From the NCBI RefSeq assembly GCF_019925205.1, contig NC_083562.1, forward strand, positions 6,076,001 to 6,140,000: DNA of 64,000 nucleotides, given 5' to 3'. The position numbers and the translations under genes are program-made. The notes beneath the pieces are model-generated. The model was not told the DNA's origin. It saw nothing but the letters and a program-made list of their open reading frames with translations, and searched no databases. This stretch comes from Metopolophium dirhodum. Taxonomy: Eukaryota > Arthropoda > Insecta > Hemiptera > Aphididae. Position 1 is the first letter of the stretch. Every line of letters starts with the position of its first letter. Positions 51,343-64,000 of the stretch are shown in pieces.

Positions 51343-52700
51343 TTAAAACTATTTAGCAATTGATAAAATATAAGCTCAGGCAACGAAAAAATATATAAAA
51401 TAAAACAAACACAAATCGTTAAGGTTTTCTGGCAGAATCTGAATAAATGTTTCCAATTCGATTAAAACACAAAATAACAAAATATAAGTACACATCTACT
51501 AAACATGCATTATATTATTAACTTTTTGTTGGAGGACACCAGAATTTCATCAAGTGTAGTTGTAGTCCACTGAAAATACTTTTAATATATTTTGATTTTG
51601 TTCATATGGGAAGTTAAATAAATGTTAGCATTTAGCCCGATTAAACGCGCAAATTTAGAGTGATATTCACATTAAGTCGTAAATATAGTTCGATATTATA
51701 CGTATAAGTGTATAACCAAAATAATAATATAAGACATTTCGTTGCTAACGTCGCGTATATACACATTATCAGCTTTCTAATAATAACTATTTATTTCAGT
51801 TACGACCCGGTGTTCTGCCCACATCTCATTCGATTACACAAAGTTTAATACTACTCGAACTCGAACTCGAGAGCAGTTGAAGCATTACCCAATAATGCAT
51901 TCTAATAATATGTACAATATAGGCTATATGGTTGTATCAAAGGCTTCGAGTTATTGTATTTTTTTATTTTTAATACTTTACGATTTTGAATTTATATTCT
52001 TAAAATACAAACGTTGTCAACCAGCCAAACCGTGTATTATGGAAATAAAAATTATATTTTGTTTAATTTTAACGGGTTATGAACTACTTATTAATCGTTT
52101 TTGCTGCACTCGATGTCGGCCGTCAGCGATCGGCTGCTGTCCTATTAATTTTTGATTACTATATTTCTATTTTTCTTATTACAAACCCGTCACGACTCAC
52201 AAGTCGTCACATTTTCACTGACAATATTTTCATCTCTAAGCTGTCTGAAACAGTAAACTCGAAGAGCTGATGTAATAATTTGAAATATTTGATATTCTGT
52301 AATTAATATTGGCCATTAGGTACCGACTACGTAGTATCACACTTATTATACACTCATATTATTATAAAATGTTTTTTCCCCCGTCAAATATTTTCCACGG
52401 TATTTTTTAGTTTTTACTGACAACGTTGGCCGTCGTCAAAATCAATAGGTAATTATTGGATAAATATCACATGAATTGGATAAACAATCAACAAATTAAA
52501 ATAAGTATTAGCGTTAAATCTGCCAAGAAAAATCATAAACGATAGCTGCAGAGCTGTGTTTAACTTGAGCCTTAAAGGCATTCACGCGCATTCATCTAGC
52601 AAATGATTGACTGTAAATTGTTTATTCAATCGTTTAAAATTGTATTATCTACGTCAAACTTTAAATATACAAGTCATATATTTTTTTGGACAAATTCGTT
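51343..52700. other. Gene-free AT-rich stretch
   Basis: The plus frames 51877-52155 and 52079-52270 are unsupported. Confidence 0.4.
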
Positions 52701-53170
52701 TATATATCTTGGTTTTTTTTTTTTCTGTCATTCGGTCGGAGCTCGTTAAAATTAGATCAAATACCAACGGTCACTCTTGATTGACTCGATTCTCCGTATA
52801 GGACAGCAACAATTTTTCGTTGTGCGAGTCCGCTGTCATCATCGTTCGTCCGTCAATATTTCGTTCACCCGAAACTTTGAAATTCATATATATATATATA
52901 TATACACAAACGGTCGATAAAAAATAAAATTCGCGATTGATAAACATCTAGCGCCACGCTGACGTCACGATTACATACCGTTGATCTGGGTCCAACAATA
53001 ATGTCACGCGTGTCACCATCGCGTCTGATGGATGGATCGTAACAACCGAAAAATATTCGTTGACAATTTCCGAATTCATAATAATTGCACGCGACAGCTG
53101 GTCGTCTAAGGTTTAATTACCTATACCCTGACGGGCTTATATGACCCGCCACCTCTGGCCAAACAGCAGT
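52701..53170. other. Moderately GC-richer stretch without a gene
   Basis: CpG-containing DNA interrupted by a (TA)n run at ~52888-52904 and the word gacgtcacg (CRE-like) near 52960. Possible regulatory DNA; no exon was found. Confidence 0.25.
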
Positions 53171-55719
53171 TTTCTGTTATTATTCAGACGCACTATAGTA
53201 CGTAATTATTATGATCGAGTAGAGGTAGGTGTACCTGCGTATAATAATGTGCAGACAGACCTAACCGGCAAACGACTTGTTTATTTTACGACACACACAA
53301 AATGATGCGTTCCGTGCTCGTATCGTACTTGCTATATTATGGAGTGTTTTAAATTATACGTTTCTTAGCTGTATTCTTAAGCAGAAAATATTGTTTTTCT
53401 ATCAGCGAATTATTATTCATTATTATACAACAGCGTCTGGCGTCCATAAGTGCACATAACATAATAATATTATAGCGTATACATTTTAATTTTAAAACAA
53501 TAAAAACAACGTTCTACACACATTCCTGTTTGAATATAAAAATACGATTTTCGTATCATACGTCAAACTACGAGTACCAGTGTCTGTTTTATATTGTTTT
53601 ATAAATTATGTATGGATTATATCGTGGTTTGTAATTTCATATACGATACTCGTGTACGAAAACCATTCATGTTTTATTTTCTCCGGGCTGTTGCGTAGTA
53701 TACATGGCTTAAAAGTTCATTCGTACCGCACGTCGATAACAGAATATATCTGCATCGTTTCATCCATTAAATAACATTATTATATTGTTTGCCAAGCAGA
53801 TAATAATAATATTATGTTTACTGCACCCGACGTCCTGTAATAGCGTACGAGTGAAACAACATTGAATATTTTTAAGTCGATTATCACTGTGTAGTACTAT
53901 GGTACGATAGCACTATATGGTATACTAATGGTATGATATTAATGACATATAATACTTTATACATTATAATATGACAATAATGAATATTTTACATTATATC
54001 ATTAGTACCTACCGGCGGTAGATCGCACGGCGTACCTATCGTACTACATAGTTACCTACGGCGACATTCATATTATATTATCTAAATAAAAACAAACCAT
54101 AATAATAGGGTAAAGTTTGTTTTAAAAATGACTGGTTAAATTGTGATTGAATTGTACGTCTCCGTGGATTTCAGGATTAATACGATCAGAATACCAAGCA
54201 TTTTTATTTTAGTGGATCTGAGTACGGTCACACGTCTTTGTTTATGCAATTATAAACCAAGGAAACTGTTACTCGATAAATGCAACAGTTGTACGTATGT
54301 TCGTTCTATTTAAATAAAAGAAAGGAATGCAATAAATTGTGTGACATTTAAACTGTCATCATAATATTATATTGTGTAAGTTCACCTACCTATTTTCGTA
54401 GTTAAATGATTAGATTATCCCACAACTATTATTCACACGATTTAATTTTTGATGTTACTTAATATTTAAGTTTAAAAGCAACTATACTCCTAAATAAATG
54501 TAAATGTTTGTTCAACTTTTATCGTATGATATAACCGTAATTTAGCCATAAATACAATCAATATTAGTAAAATAAAAATAAAAATCTAAGTGCCTGCCTT
54601 TACATTGTATTATGTAATTCGACTCTTAATGCTGTGGCAGTATATAGATCAATAGTTTAAGAAAAATATTTCAATGCAAGAGCAAAATAAAAACTAGATT
54701 TTTGACCTACAAGTTCATGAATATTTAAATACAGACAGACTTTTCAATTATAATTCAATATGTACCCATAGTATAGGGGTATAATATCGTAATATTGTTA
54801 TTAAACTAAACAAAACTTGTTGATAAAAGAATATAAACTACCAAATTGAAAGTTAATTAATTTGCTTTATTGTCATAATAACCTTAGGGAATTGTTGATG
54901 TTTTCTTTAAATTTCATTAAAAACACATTATACGACAAATAAGTGCAAATTACATAACGAGGAAACCCATTTAATAACTTTTATTAATTACTCTAAATAA
55001 TATGCACTTTTATACTTAAATTGTCTACTATTATATTACTGTATTTTATTAAAAATGGTATATTATTATGAATATACGTCACAAAATATGCTTTTTGTGT
55101 TTGCTTGTTAATTATTTGTATACACATTTACAAATTGTAATTAATTAAAATCAGCATACACATTTAATTGTCTCACATTAATAACTTAGAGTAGCGGCTA
55201 CAACTAGGTACCATTAAAACTATTTTAAAGTTTTATAAACACATTATATTTTTACAATTTTGTATAATATAGTATATATACAATGCAGTTAAGTGTTTCT
55301 TCAAATAAATTATATTGACCCCATTAAAATGTAGTTCCACTACGAACTTTTTTTTTTGTTGTTCTTGTTTAATCTTAAAACTAAAATATAATACTTTTTG
55401 TCAAAAATAACGTTTTAAACAAATTTTAACTCAACTGAAATATATTATTTTACATAGGAACCCTTAAGAAATTAGTTTAAGTAAATTAAAAAATATATAC
55501 AAGGTATCGTTTTAAAACACACTTGTTGATTTTGTAAAATATTTAGTTTCCAAAACATTTTGTTAAAGGAACAACGACTTCGAGATGCATTAATATTAAT
55601 TTCTATTATAAAAATACAAATCTATTATACTATAATAATAATTATAAGATGGTATTTATTATAAATATTATAAATTATCATTTATCAGTGCATTTTTAGG
55701 TTGTGCCTATTGCCTATAT
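53171..55719. other. Gene-free AT-rich stretch
   Basis: Two short plus frames (53277-53459, 53580-53774) lack any supporting signal. Confidence 0.4.
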
Positions 55720-56435
55720 AAAAGATTATCCATCAACACTTCCAGTTTTTCCTTTAATAAATAATTCTGGTTTTATAAATTTTAAAGTTCACTTAAAGAC
55801 CATATTTTTGTTTAAGTACTTAGATTTCAAATGCAATTTATGGAGTATCCTATGACAATACAAACTTTATTATTTCAAATGAGAACCATCCTTTTTTGTT
55901 GTAAATTGTTACGGAGATGATTTTTTTTTTTTTGAAAATGTATATCTGTATAAATCAAAATTTTAATCATAGTAGTTTCTGAGCTATTAAACTTTAAGTA
56001 GTAAGATTAAAATTCAACAAAAATATATAGGTATGTACTTACAGAATAAATTACGACTATGTTGAAAATTATAATGAATAATATTAATTTATTACAGTTT
56101 TATAATTTATAAAAATATTATTAAGGAATAAGGACTATTATTCTTAGTATCCTAAGCTTAATAATTCAAATTTCGAATTCAACGCGTCGACATTTTCGTT
56201 CAAATAATTTCATTAACAATTCACTGTAAAAAGTTTTCATTTCAAAAATTGACGTTTTCACTGTCACAGAATACATATTATACTCCACAAATAGTATACA
56301 AAATGTGAGTATTTAAAAACATTATCTTCATGTAAGTATATATGAAAATTCCAAATACTATAATTTTAACAAATAGGTACCTACTTACTGTTACATGATA
56401 TAAGAGGGGTGAATTGATTATCGATTCACGCCTTG
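55720..56435. mobile_element. Diverged relative of the 48.9-kb foldback element
   Basis: The internal block 'ggagtatcctatgacaat', 'acaaacttt', 'tttcaaatgagaacca' closely matches the arms of 48884-49646. The right end ...gaggggtgaattgatt...cgccttg is followed by TA and resembles the family terminus. The left terminus near 55720 is weakly conserved, so that boundary is approximate. Confidence 0.6.
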
Positions 56436-58151
56436 TATATTATATTTAAATATTAGACATAGATAATATGTTTGATGTTTGACGACGGATATTTGTCGTG
56501 GTGGCGTGGATTAAATATATTATTTGATATGGTTATATTATATCAGTGTGCTTGAATAGTTGTAGTTATAATATTAACTTCACCGTATAAAACTTTTTTG
56601 TTGACGGCCACAAGAACGATGTGAGTACAAATCAGTGTCAATGGCAGACACATATATGTAACCCTCTCTCACTAGGTCTATATACCTATATATTATATTA
56701 TAGTCGTTTACCAAAAGTAAAGGTAAGCCGAAAAAATATTATGTACGTCATCGGTCAATAGGTATATAGTTTATAACCAAACGCTGAAAATCGTTATACT
56801 TGAGGGCACGACAAAATATAATATTTATACATTATGAATATATACATAGCAGAGTTCATTCACCAAATAATAAACTAAAATATACGCATGCATTAATAAT
56901 TATTATGCACTTGAAATAATTTTTAAAAAAAATAGAATCTTAAAAATATAAAACAATAATGATATTATGATAATAGAAATAATGCTTTTAATAAATACCA
57001 AAAATATGAAGAAAAAAAATTGTATATAAAATTGTTTTTTTTTTTTTTTTAGTAGAGTTTCATATTTGTAGCTATTAAGCAATCCAGCTTGTTTTTGAAA
57101 CAATAAGTTAATCCGTGCATATTTGTGCTAACTTTAGTGCCAAAGTCTCGTAATATAGGTACCTTCGTATAAATTTTATTTTTAATAGCATTCATTCATC
57201 GGTTCATACTCTTGTTGTACTGACTCGCCGAAAAGTTATATATTTTGCACGCATTTGTCCAGGTTTGGTCTACTATCATCTCTTATGTATGGTAATATAA
57301 TAAAATAAAATTTATATCGTATAATTTTATACGTTTACAAACAAAATCAATTTGGAGCAAACAGATACAATGGTAATGTGAGTTTAATGTACTTTTCATA
57401 TATTGTCTAATACTCGAATAGTATGTATAATATCTTACAATATTACCTAACCTAAACGTTTTAAATTTCTATGATTATTCTAGATTTAGGTCATTGGTTA
57501 TAAAACTCGTTAAGATCACTACCAGCTATTGATATGCTCACTATAATATTGGTCTAATGATACAATATTTCAAAACGAATAAATCATAATTACCTATCAA
57601 AAATTGTAGTTAAGTATGAGTATGATACTTATAGTATAATATAATATTATATCGTTATTAAAAAATAATAAAATGATAAACTCGTACGATAAATATTGCA
57701 ATTTTACGACTATACACATAATTGTTAAGTTGTAACCTAATAAGGATAATATTTTAACCCATTTATTTTATAACACATTGTGTTGAGTATAAAACGTCAG
57801 TATGAGCCAATTATATTAGCGATAGGTACTTATTATACTATATTATTATGCACACAATATAAAACGTAAAATAATCGTAACTGGTAAATCAACACTTGTC
57901 TAAGACTATAGAACTATTGATGTATTATGTTATTAAAAAATATGAATTGACTTGTAAACTATACTATGAGTTATGAGTGGTTATTAAATGTAAGCGCATT
58001 TGCAATGCATGTTGTGCTACTCAGAAAATGTGCTATGGTTCTAAGTTTTTTTTATCGGTAAAATTAAATGTACATACACGTAAATCCAGTTGATAATATT
58101 ATGTTATTTTATGGGTATCGTAACTATATACATATAATTATATGATTATTA
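56436..58151. other. Gene-free AT-rich stretch
   Basis: The minus frame 56903-57103 is a translated A/T-rich tract. Nothing else was seen. Confidence 0.4.
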
Positions 58152-58159
58152 TGATAGAC

Positions 58160-58436
58160 TAGTGTTTCTCGACCTTTTTTCTGTGGCGACTCCCTTTTTG
58201 AATTTTAATTTTTAGCAACCCCCCCCCCCCCACGTATATTTTTTTATATATTCATCGCATAGGATATAGATTATTATTAATAATCAATACTAAAAGTACT
58301 GTACATTGTGCACGACAAAAAATACATAATATAATATTATAATTATTTTTAATTAAAAAAACGTATTAAACGTTAAATTTTAATTAATACGCGACCCTAA
58401 ATAATATGTTGGCAACCCCCAGGTTGAGAAACACTG
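58160..58436. mobile_element. hAT MITE, 277 bp, with exact 8-bp target duplication
   Basis: The ends tagtgtttctcgacctttt and ggttgagaaacactg are inverted repeats of the CAGTGTTTCTCAACC type well known in hAT elements; the first base has mutated on the left. The direct repeat tgatagac flanks it exactly (58152-58159, 58437-58444). A run of 14 C lies inside. Non-autonomous. Confidence 0.9.
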
Positions 58437-58936
58437 TGATAGACTACGCGTAAACTTCATATTTATATTTTAAATTTCACAATGAAAAACGATACACAAT
58501 TCAGGTGTTATAAGTCCACGCTGAAGTGACAGTTAGACTTACGCAGTCTGTAAACATTTTTTTTTTTTAATATAATATACGATATTCTTCTTATTAAAAA
58601 AAAACACATTTATCAACTCAAAATAACATTTTGAAACATTTAAACATTTGTCTTTTGTAAAACTAAAATTAATTATTGTTTTTCTAACTCTTTACGTCTT
58701 AAATGTACATGTAATATGTGTTTCATACATTATACCTATCAACGGTGAGCAAATCAATGCAAATAATTAACTGTGGCAAGTTAAGTTAATTCAATTAAAT
58801 TGCCTTCAGCTGTTAAGTTAAAAGTAAACAAAAAAAAAATTTAACTACATAAGTTTAAAGTTAAGATAGAAAATAAAATTAACCTATCTCAGTTAAAAAA
58901 GATTATTTTTTTTCAAGGTACAATATTTTTAAGTTA

Positions 58937-59180
58937 TAAGTGTGTGACCGAGCGGACTAAGGCGTCGTTTGCGACGCGCACCGTCGCCGGTTCGAACAGT
59001 CACTGTGTCCGGGGAGAGAGGCCACCATCCTCCACCCGGGCATGGCAGATACCTACGGGTGCCCACTTAAAAATTCTGCAAAAACCAACACACACGTGTT
59101 CAAAACGTACAGTACCCTCCCCCACAGTTCAACAGGCTAATGACCTCAGTTGCCGAAGCCTCAAACCCGAAAAAATATTT
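58937..59180 (+). mobile_element. tRNA-derived SINE
   Basis: The head carries RNA polymerase III box A (tgaccgagcgg, 58945-58955) and box B (ggttcgaacag, 58989-58999) at tRNA spacing, with a GC stem between. The 'ccgagcgg.ctaaggcg' start resembles class-II tRNAs (Ser/Leu). A unique body with 'ccacccgggcatggcagata' and 'taccctcccccacag' follows, then an A-rich end. The open frame 58944-59261 over it is accidental. A truncated sibling lies at 2300-2397. Confidence 0.85.
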
Positions 59181-62100
59181 TCAAAATATAATAGTCAAGA
59201 AAATAGCTCTTTTTCAATCTACAATATAAGTACACGGTTACAATATGCATATACTGCATAGTTACATAATGCTATTTTATTATCTGATATCGTTGGATAT
59301 TATGTCAAAAATACAACCAAATTTAAATATGATAAACTGAAATATACTAAACGGATGGAACGTGGGTTCACTAATACACGCGTTGCTCAGTGTTTATATT
59401 CGGTTTGAATAGTTAAATGAAACAAACAATTTTCAAAATCAATCAACAAATTAGAACGTGTGCCCAATTAATAAGACTGTAAAACGGCGGGCATATGTTA
59501 TATATTATAAAATTATCATTTCGTTAACGAAACTTCAAAATATTTATTTAGTAACACCGAAAACCCTTTACATTTGACATACAATTTTCCATCACGATTT
59601 CCTCAATTAGTCACTCGATCAAATAATCAACTATTGAATATTTTATTATTTATCAAACCCGTATTGATTCTCTGCTATAAATTTGTAATAAAAGTCAAAA
59701 TGTAAACACATTTGTCATTTAATCATTGGAGTTTGATTCCGGTACAATTTTCCGTCCCGAAACGGAACAACCGTTGAGCTATAGTCAAAACCGGTGAAGT
59801 CCTGGTCAAACCGGGATGTATGGCAACCATAATAATATTATTAACAACGATGACGTTTTAAATATATCTTATTTATAATTTATACATATGAATATATGAA
59901 TATATAGAATTTATAGATATGCTTTGTTCAATATAATTTACGCAACACAAGCAAGTGAGTCAATCATTGAGCCATTATGACGATCACATAATTTATGTCG
60001 TCACAAAATTCAAGGCACGTGTCGCTGCGTGTAAGCGACGATAAACATTACTATATTATTGTCGCGGACACTTAAGTGTATGTATATGAATATAATATGT
60101 AATACCTATACTTGTTTAACTGTAAAATTACGAACAGTATGATAACATAAATGAAATAATATGAATGATACGAAATTCGGTGTCGGCGATAGGGGTCTAG
60201 TCATTTATTCGGGCCGAAGTTATTGTTTCTTGAAATGAAAGGCGCGTGTTGAAAGTCATCGATGGCCTTATAGCTCGTCTTCATTAAAAGAAAAAACCAA
60301 TCAAATATGAGATCTGATTGTTTCTTTTTGTATATACCAAGACGGCGAGACGTCACCTCACATCACACCACCAGAGATCACTGTAATTAAAAACGGTGTC
60401 CACTGCTATAATGTACAGTAATTGTACGTATAGACTATAATATAATACAAATTATTTATGTTAAAACATCCAACACTCGCTGACTCGTATAATATAAAAT
60501 TCTAGATGACTCGCCGTCTGCAGTAGAACGGGAACGTGATATTTTGTGTTTGTTTATAGTATAGATATATTACAAATTATATCTGCTGGGATCTAAGAGA
60601 GTGCGTGTATTATATTGTGTATGCAAAATATATAATTCGATATGAACATTTTAGTGATTGCTCGAAACTCAAACAATTGTATCTAGTTTTATAGAATTTT
60701 TCAGAATTTTGGTATTTAGCGGCAGTTATGATATTACGTTTGCCAATATGGTAAAATAGGATTCAATACAGTAATATTTATAAATCACGAACAAAATATT
60801 AAAATACATTTTAGATACATGTTGATTGTGTCATTGTGAATACATCTTATAGATACTACACTATATGTTGTATAATATATTATAATTATTAATGTAGACA
60901 ATAATTTTAAAACTTAGGAATTCGCTCCGCAGTTGTTCCTATATAGTAGATTCTGAGTGTACCTCGTCATTGAGAATATGAGCAGATCAATGCAATCGTA
61001 ATGAATGCCGAATGTGTTAAATTTGAATCGATAAATAGTTGATAAATTGATTGTCTATAAAAAATGGCTGTAAACGGTACGATGTGTCAGCCTTTGTATT
61101 ATAAATTATAATTAGTTTAAATTAATTTAAGCGATTAAATTGTTCATTAGTAATACGGTATGTTGAGCTGATTATTGCCAAGAACATCGCATGCATATTA
61201 TTATTATATCAATTAATATTATAGTTAAAACATTTAAGTCAATATTGACATAGGTAGGATTGTAGAAATGTTAACTACCTAATATGTCCTATAAATAGTT
61301 TAGTGTTATAAAAAATTTAAAATTAAAGTTCAAATAAAATTGCATTGTAGATAAAAATAATTAGAATAAAAAATATTATACTGCACATTCATTTTCGATT
61401 TTTTTTTTTTTAATTTGATGTAGATACATTTTATGGGGAATCTTGTACATATTATACCCATTACATTTTTAAGTCTTAGATTTTAAAATATTTTTTTTTA
61501 AATTCTTATAACTACAAAATAATTTTTAAATGCTCATGATGTCGATAAAATTTTAACTCCAAATGCCTATAAAAACTTTGTATTTTTGGAATTTTTAAAC
61601 TAACGTAGGAACAACTTTTGAGGAACCTTATATTAAATTTTAAGCTTTTTGACTAGTAAAAAATGGTATCAACATAAAACGAAAACAAATATTAAGAAAG
61701 TCTACCAATTCTGCAAATTACTATAAATATATCAAAGAGAGCCAAAATATTTTGAAATCTAAAACATGATGACGGACAAAAAGTTTAAATAAATAAAAAC
61801 AAAACATCGTTATAAAACCAATACATTTTTAGTTTATTGACCTTTGCTCGGAACCTAAATAATTACTTAGTTATGTGAGAAATATTCTAACATTTTACTA
61901 ACAGTCTTACAATTAGCAATTTATTGATGTGAAAATTTACGTTTATTGTGCCGTGATTTCTATAAGTATCCAATAAACTATTTTTACTCTGTTGTAGTAT
62001 TATAACCAACTGCAGGCTGTATTTAAAAATAAAAAGTGCATTTAACTGGAGCATTTATTATAGTGACCTGAGACGGTTTATTACTTCTGGAAACAGTGAA

Positions 62101-64000
62101 TTATTATGGCCGTAATAAGTCTGTATGATATTTTGGCTCTTGGCCACCAAAACCAGTTAAAAATAATCATAGTATAATCTGACATAATACGAAAACTTCT
62201 AACTTGTAACTTATAAGTTATAATAATAGATTTTGCTTTCTTCGGATATCATATAAAATCATTCTTAATAATATTATGACTATTAATTATAATATATAGA
62301 CCACTTACCATGAGTCCAGAGTATCTGCAATGTCCAATACGAACAAGGTTTACTTTTCAAAAATAAATAGTCAATTTAATTAGTTTTCAATTTTAAATGT
62401 ATTGTATAATATACGATAGTCCGGTGCTAATACTATGCATACTAATTATATTAATTCAGTAGTTCACTAAAACGTAATATACCTACCAATCATACGCTGC
62501 TAAATCATATTTAAGGGAACATAATATTTTGTTTCTAATCTGTAGCAATTTTATACCTCACTATATTATATATTCATTCATTATATGTATTGTTAATGTA
62601 ACTCAACATTAAAGAACTATTAAAATACATAAAACGAATCGTGATTCGTGAGTGTCGCGAGAAAGTGCATTAGCGACAAATCACCATCGGTTACAACAAT
62701 TGTGAGAATAATAATAAATTTGTATTAGGTCGTGTATAGACGATAATTAGGTAATTTAAAATCAATGTGCTTATGAAAAGTCTTCATCGTGGTACGACGT
62801 ATAAAACCTCAGATCTTATCTCTTCTCCCTTAACTTCAAACCAATAACACGTCTTATTTTTTGTAACAAATCCATAACTTTCTAAGATTAATTCTAAAAT
62901 AGATTCTAAATTATAAGACTTCGAAATCGTATATTTTTTCATTATTTTCGTAATTTTACTCGACATTAAAAATGCTAAGTTATAATATCTGGACACGTGT
63001 TTACGCGTGTACCTAAGGTAAATTGATTACGTAAGTATATAATATATGCCCAACACATGATTTTCAAATTACTTATCTGTCACGGACTATTTTGTTTTTC
63101 ATTTTTACTCGATAGTTTTTTCGCACAACACCCCGTTTTATAAACTTCATTCACTAGAAGTATAACATACATAACCGAGCTCCTAATAATATTACACGCA
63201 GGGTGGCAAAAAAAGCATTTATTTTCTCGTGCCTTCAAACAAACGGGATGTGAATAATATTGAATATATTTTTCATGCTCACATCTATGTATATAATGTA
63301 ATATAGGAACTGTTTTCAATATATTTTTATAGCCGTAGATGTTTTGTTACACTGTGCAGCATTGAAGACTGGCATAATATTATTATTATCAATAAAACTT
63401 CTGCTGATGCGCTCGAGAATAATATTACCATTATGCGTAGGGGTAGGTACAACTGAAGTCTGAAAACGTTCAAACTTTGCGGTGAAAGCTATCAGTGGTA
63501 TTTTTAGTATCTACCTTCAATTCAGTTAAATAAATTACAAATTATTTATGTTACCTATAATATAGGTACTTATCTGCGGCACTTTTAGTGAATTTTAGTA
63601 TTCGTATGTGAACGTTAAGTAAACTTACTGAATTTAAATTACTCACTACACTTGTAATTTTCTTTGATGAATTGAATTCATAATATACGTTGCATGTGCA
63701 TTCATTATACTTATAACAATATAACACCATTAAGTGTTTAAACTGTTGGTATAATTGCTGTACTTTAAATGAATTTATAATCAATACTGGTGTACTGTAG
63801 TATCTATATACTGTACACTTAACTATATTATGCAAAATAAATTCACAAAACTAAAAGTATTTTAAAACTATGGCGTTAGGTTATTGGCATTTGGTTGTAA
63901 CCAATGGAAACAAGTAAAAACTTATAAACAAAAAAAATGACGATCCCATCGTGAATCTCAAAATCCTGGTGTGGCTGTGTAAGCACTTCTTTAAAATGCA
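59181..64000. other. Gene-free AT-rich stretch
   Basis: No convincing gene was found. Two related words, tggggaatcttgta near 61434 and tgaggaacctta near 61619, suggest an old dispersed repeat around 61.4-61.7 kb. The minus frames at 62784-62996, 63080-63319 and 63551-63835 have no homology or splice support I can see. Confidence 0.4.

Noticed and set aside
58944..59261. 105-codon frame
   Set aside because: It is the translated SINE, including its tRNA-like head.
62784..63835. Three minus-strand frames of 70-94 codons
   Set aside because: No recognisable motif, start context or splice sites; frames of this length are expected by chance over 64 kb.

Overview
The window looks like nuclear DNA of a hemipteran insect, most probably an aphid. 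It is strongly AT-rich and full of the 'taggtacctacct' words and (TAA)n runs that I associate with aphid non-coding DNA. It contains spliced GT-AG genes, a tRNA-derived SINE, LINE remnants and many small terminal-inverted-repeat elements. There are no bacterial-type operons. The species assignment is an inference from sequence style, not from a marker gene. LAYOUT: 1-5.3 kb is gene-free. It holds a ~715-bp tandem duplication whose second copy was split by a 381-bp hAT-like MITE, plus a SINE tail. A second hAT-like MITE lies at 5.3-5.7 kb. 7.9-14.5 kb, minus strand, is the one clear protein-coding gene: four coding exons encode a ~1714-residue secreted serpin with a very long Ser/Thr-rich N-terminal half and an enlarged reactive-centre-loop region. 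14.5-30.8 kb has no convincing exon of this gene and may be a long 5'-UTR intron. It holds a possible plus-strand terminal exon at 16.7 kb (with poly(A) signal and a decayed copy at 15.4 kb) and several GC-richer islands without clear genes. A GC-rich island at 30.7-31.5 kb carries a strong splice donor on each strand and is the best promoter / first-exon candidate. 31.5-64 kb is mostly transposon-littered intergenic or intronic DNA. It holds degraded LINE pieces at 33.0, 42.8 and 51.1 kb, pogo-like, hAT-like and other MITEs, long-inverted-repeat elements at 48.9 and 55.7 kb, and a SINE at 58.9 kb. The main exception is an intronless 257-codon reading frame at 36.5-37.3 kb (minus strand) with an internal 91-residue-period duplication. 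It lies between two inverted termini that match the ends of the 48.9-kb element. HOW IT FITS TOGETHER: the serpin is the only gene whose biochemical family can be named. The 36.5-kb gene inside a TIR-bounded segment is the most unusual object and may be a host-type gene carried by a non-autonomous transposon. Everything else is mobile-element debris or candidate regulatory DNA. No tRNA, rRNA or CRISPR array was found. All splice junctions were read by eye and no database search was possible.
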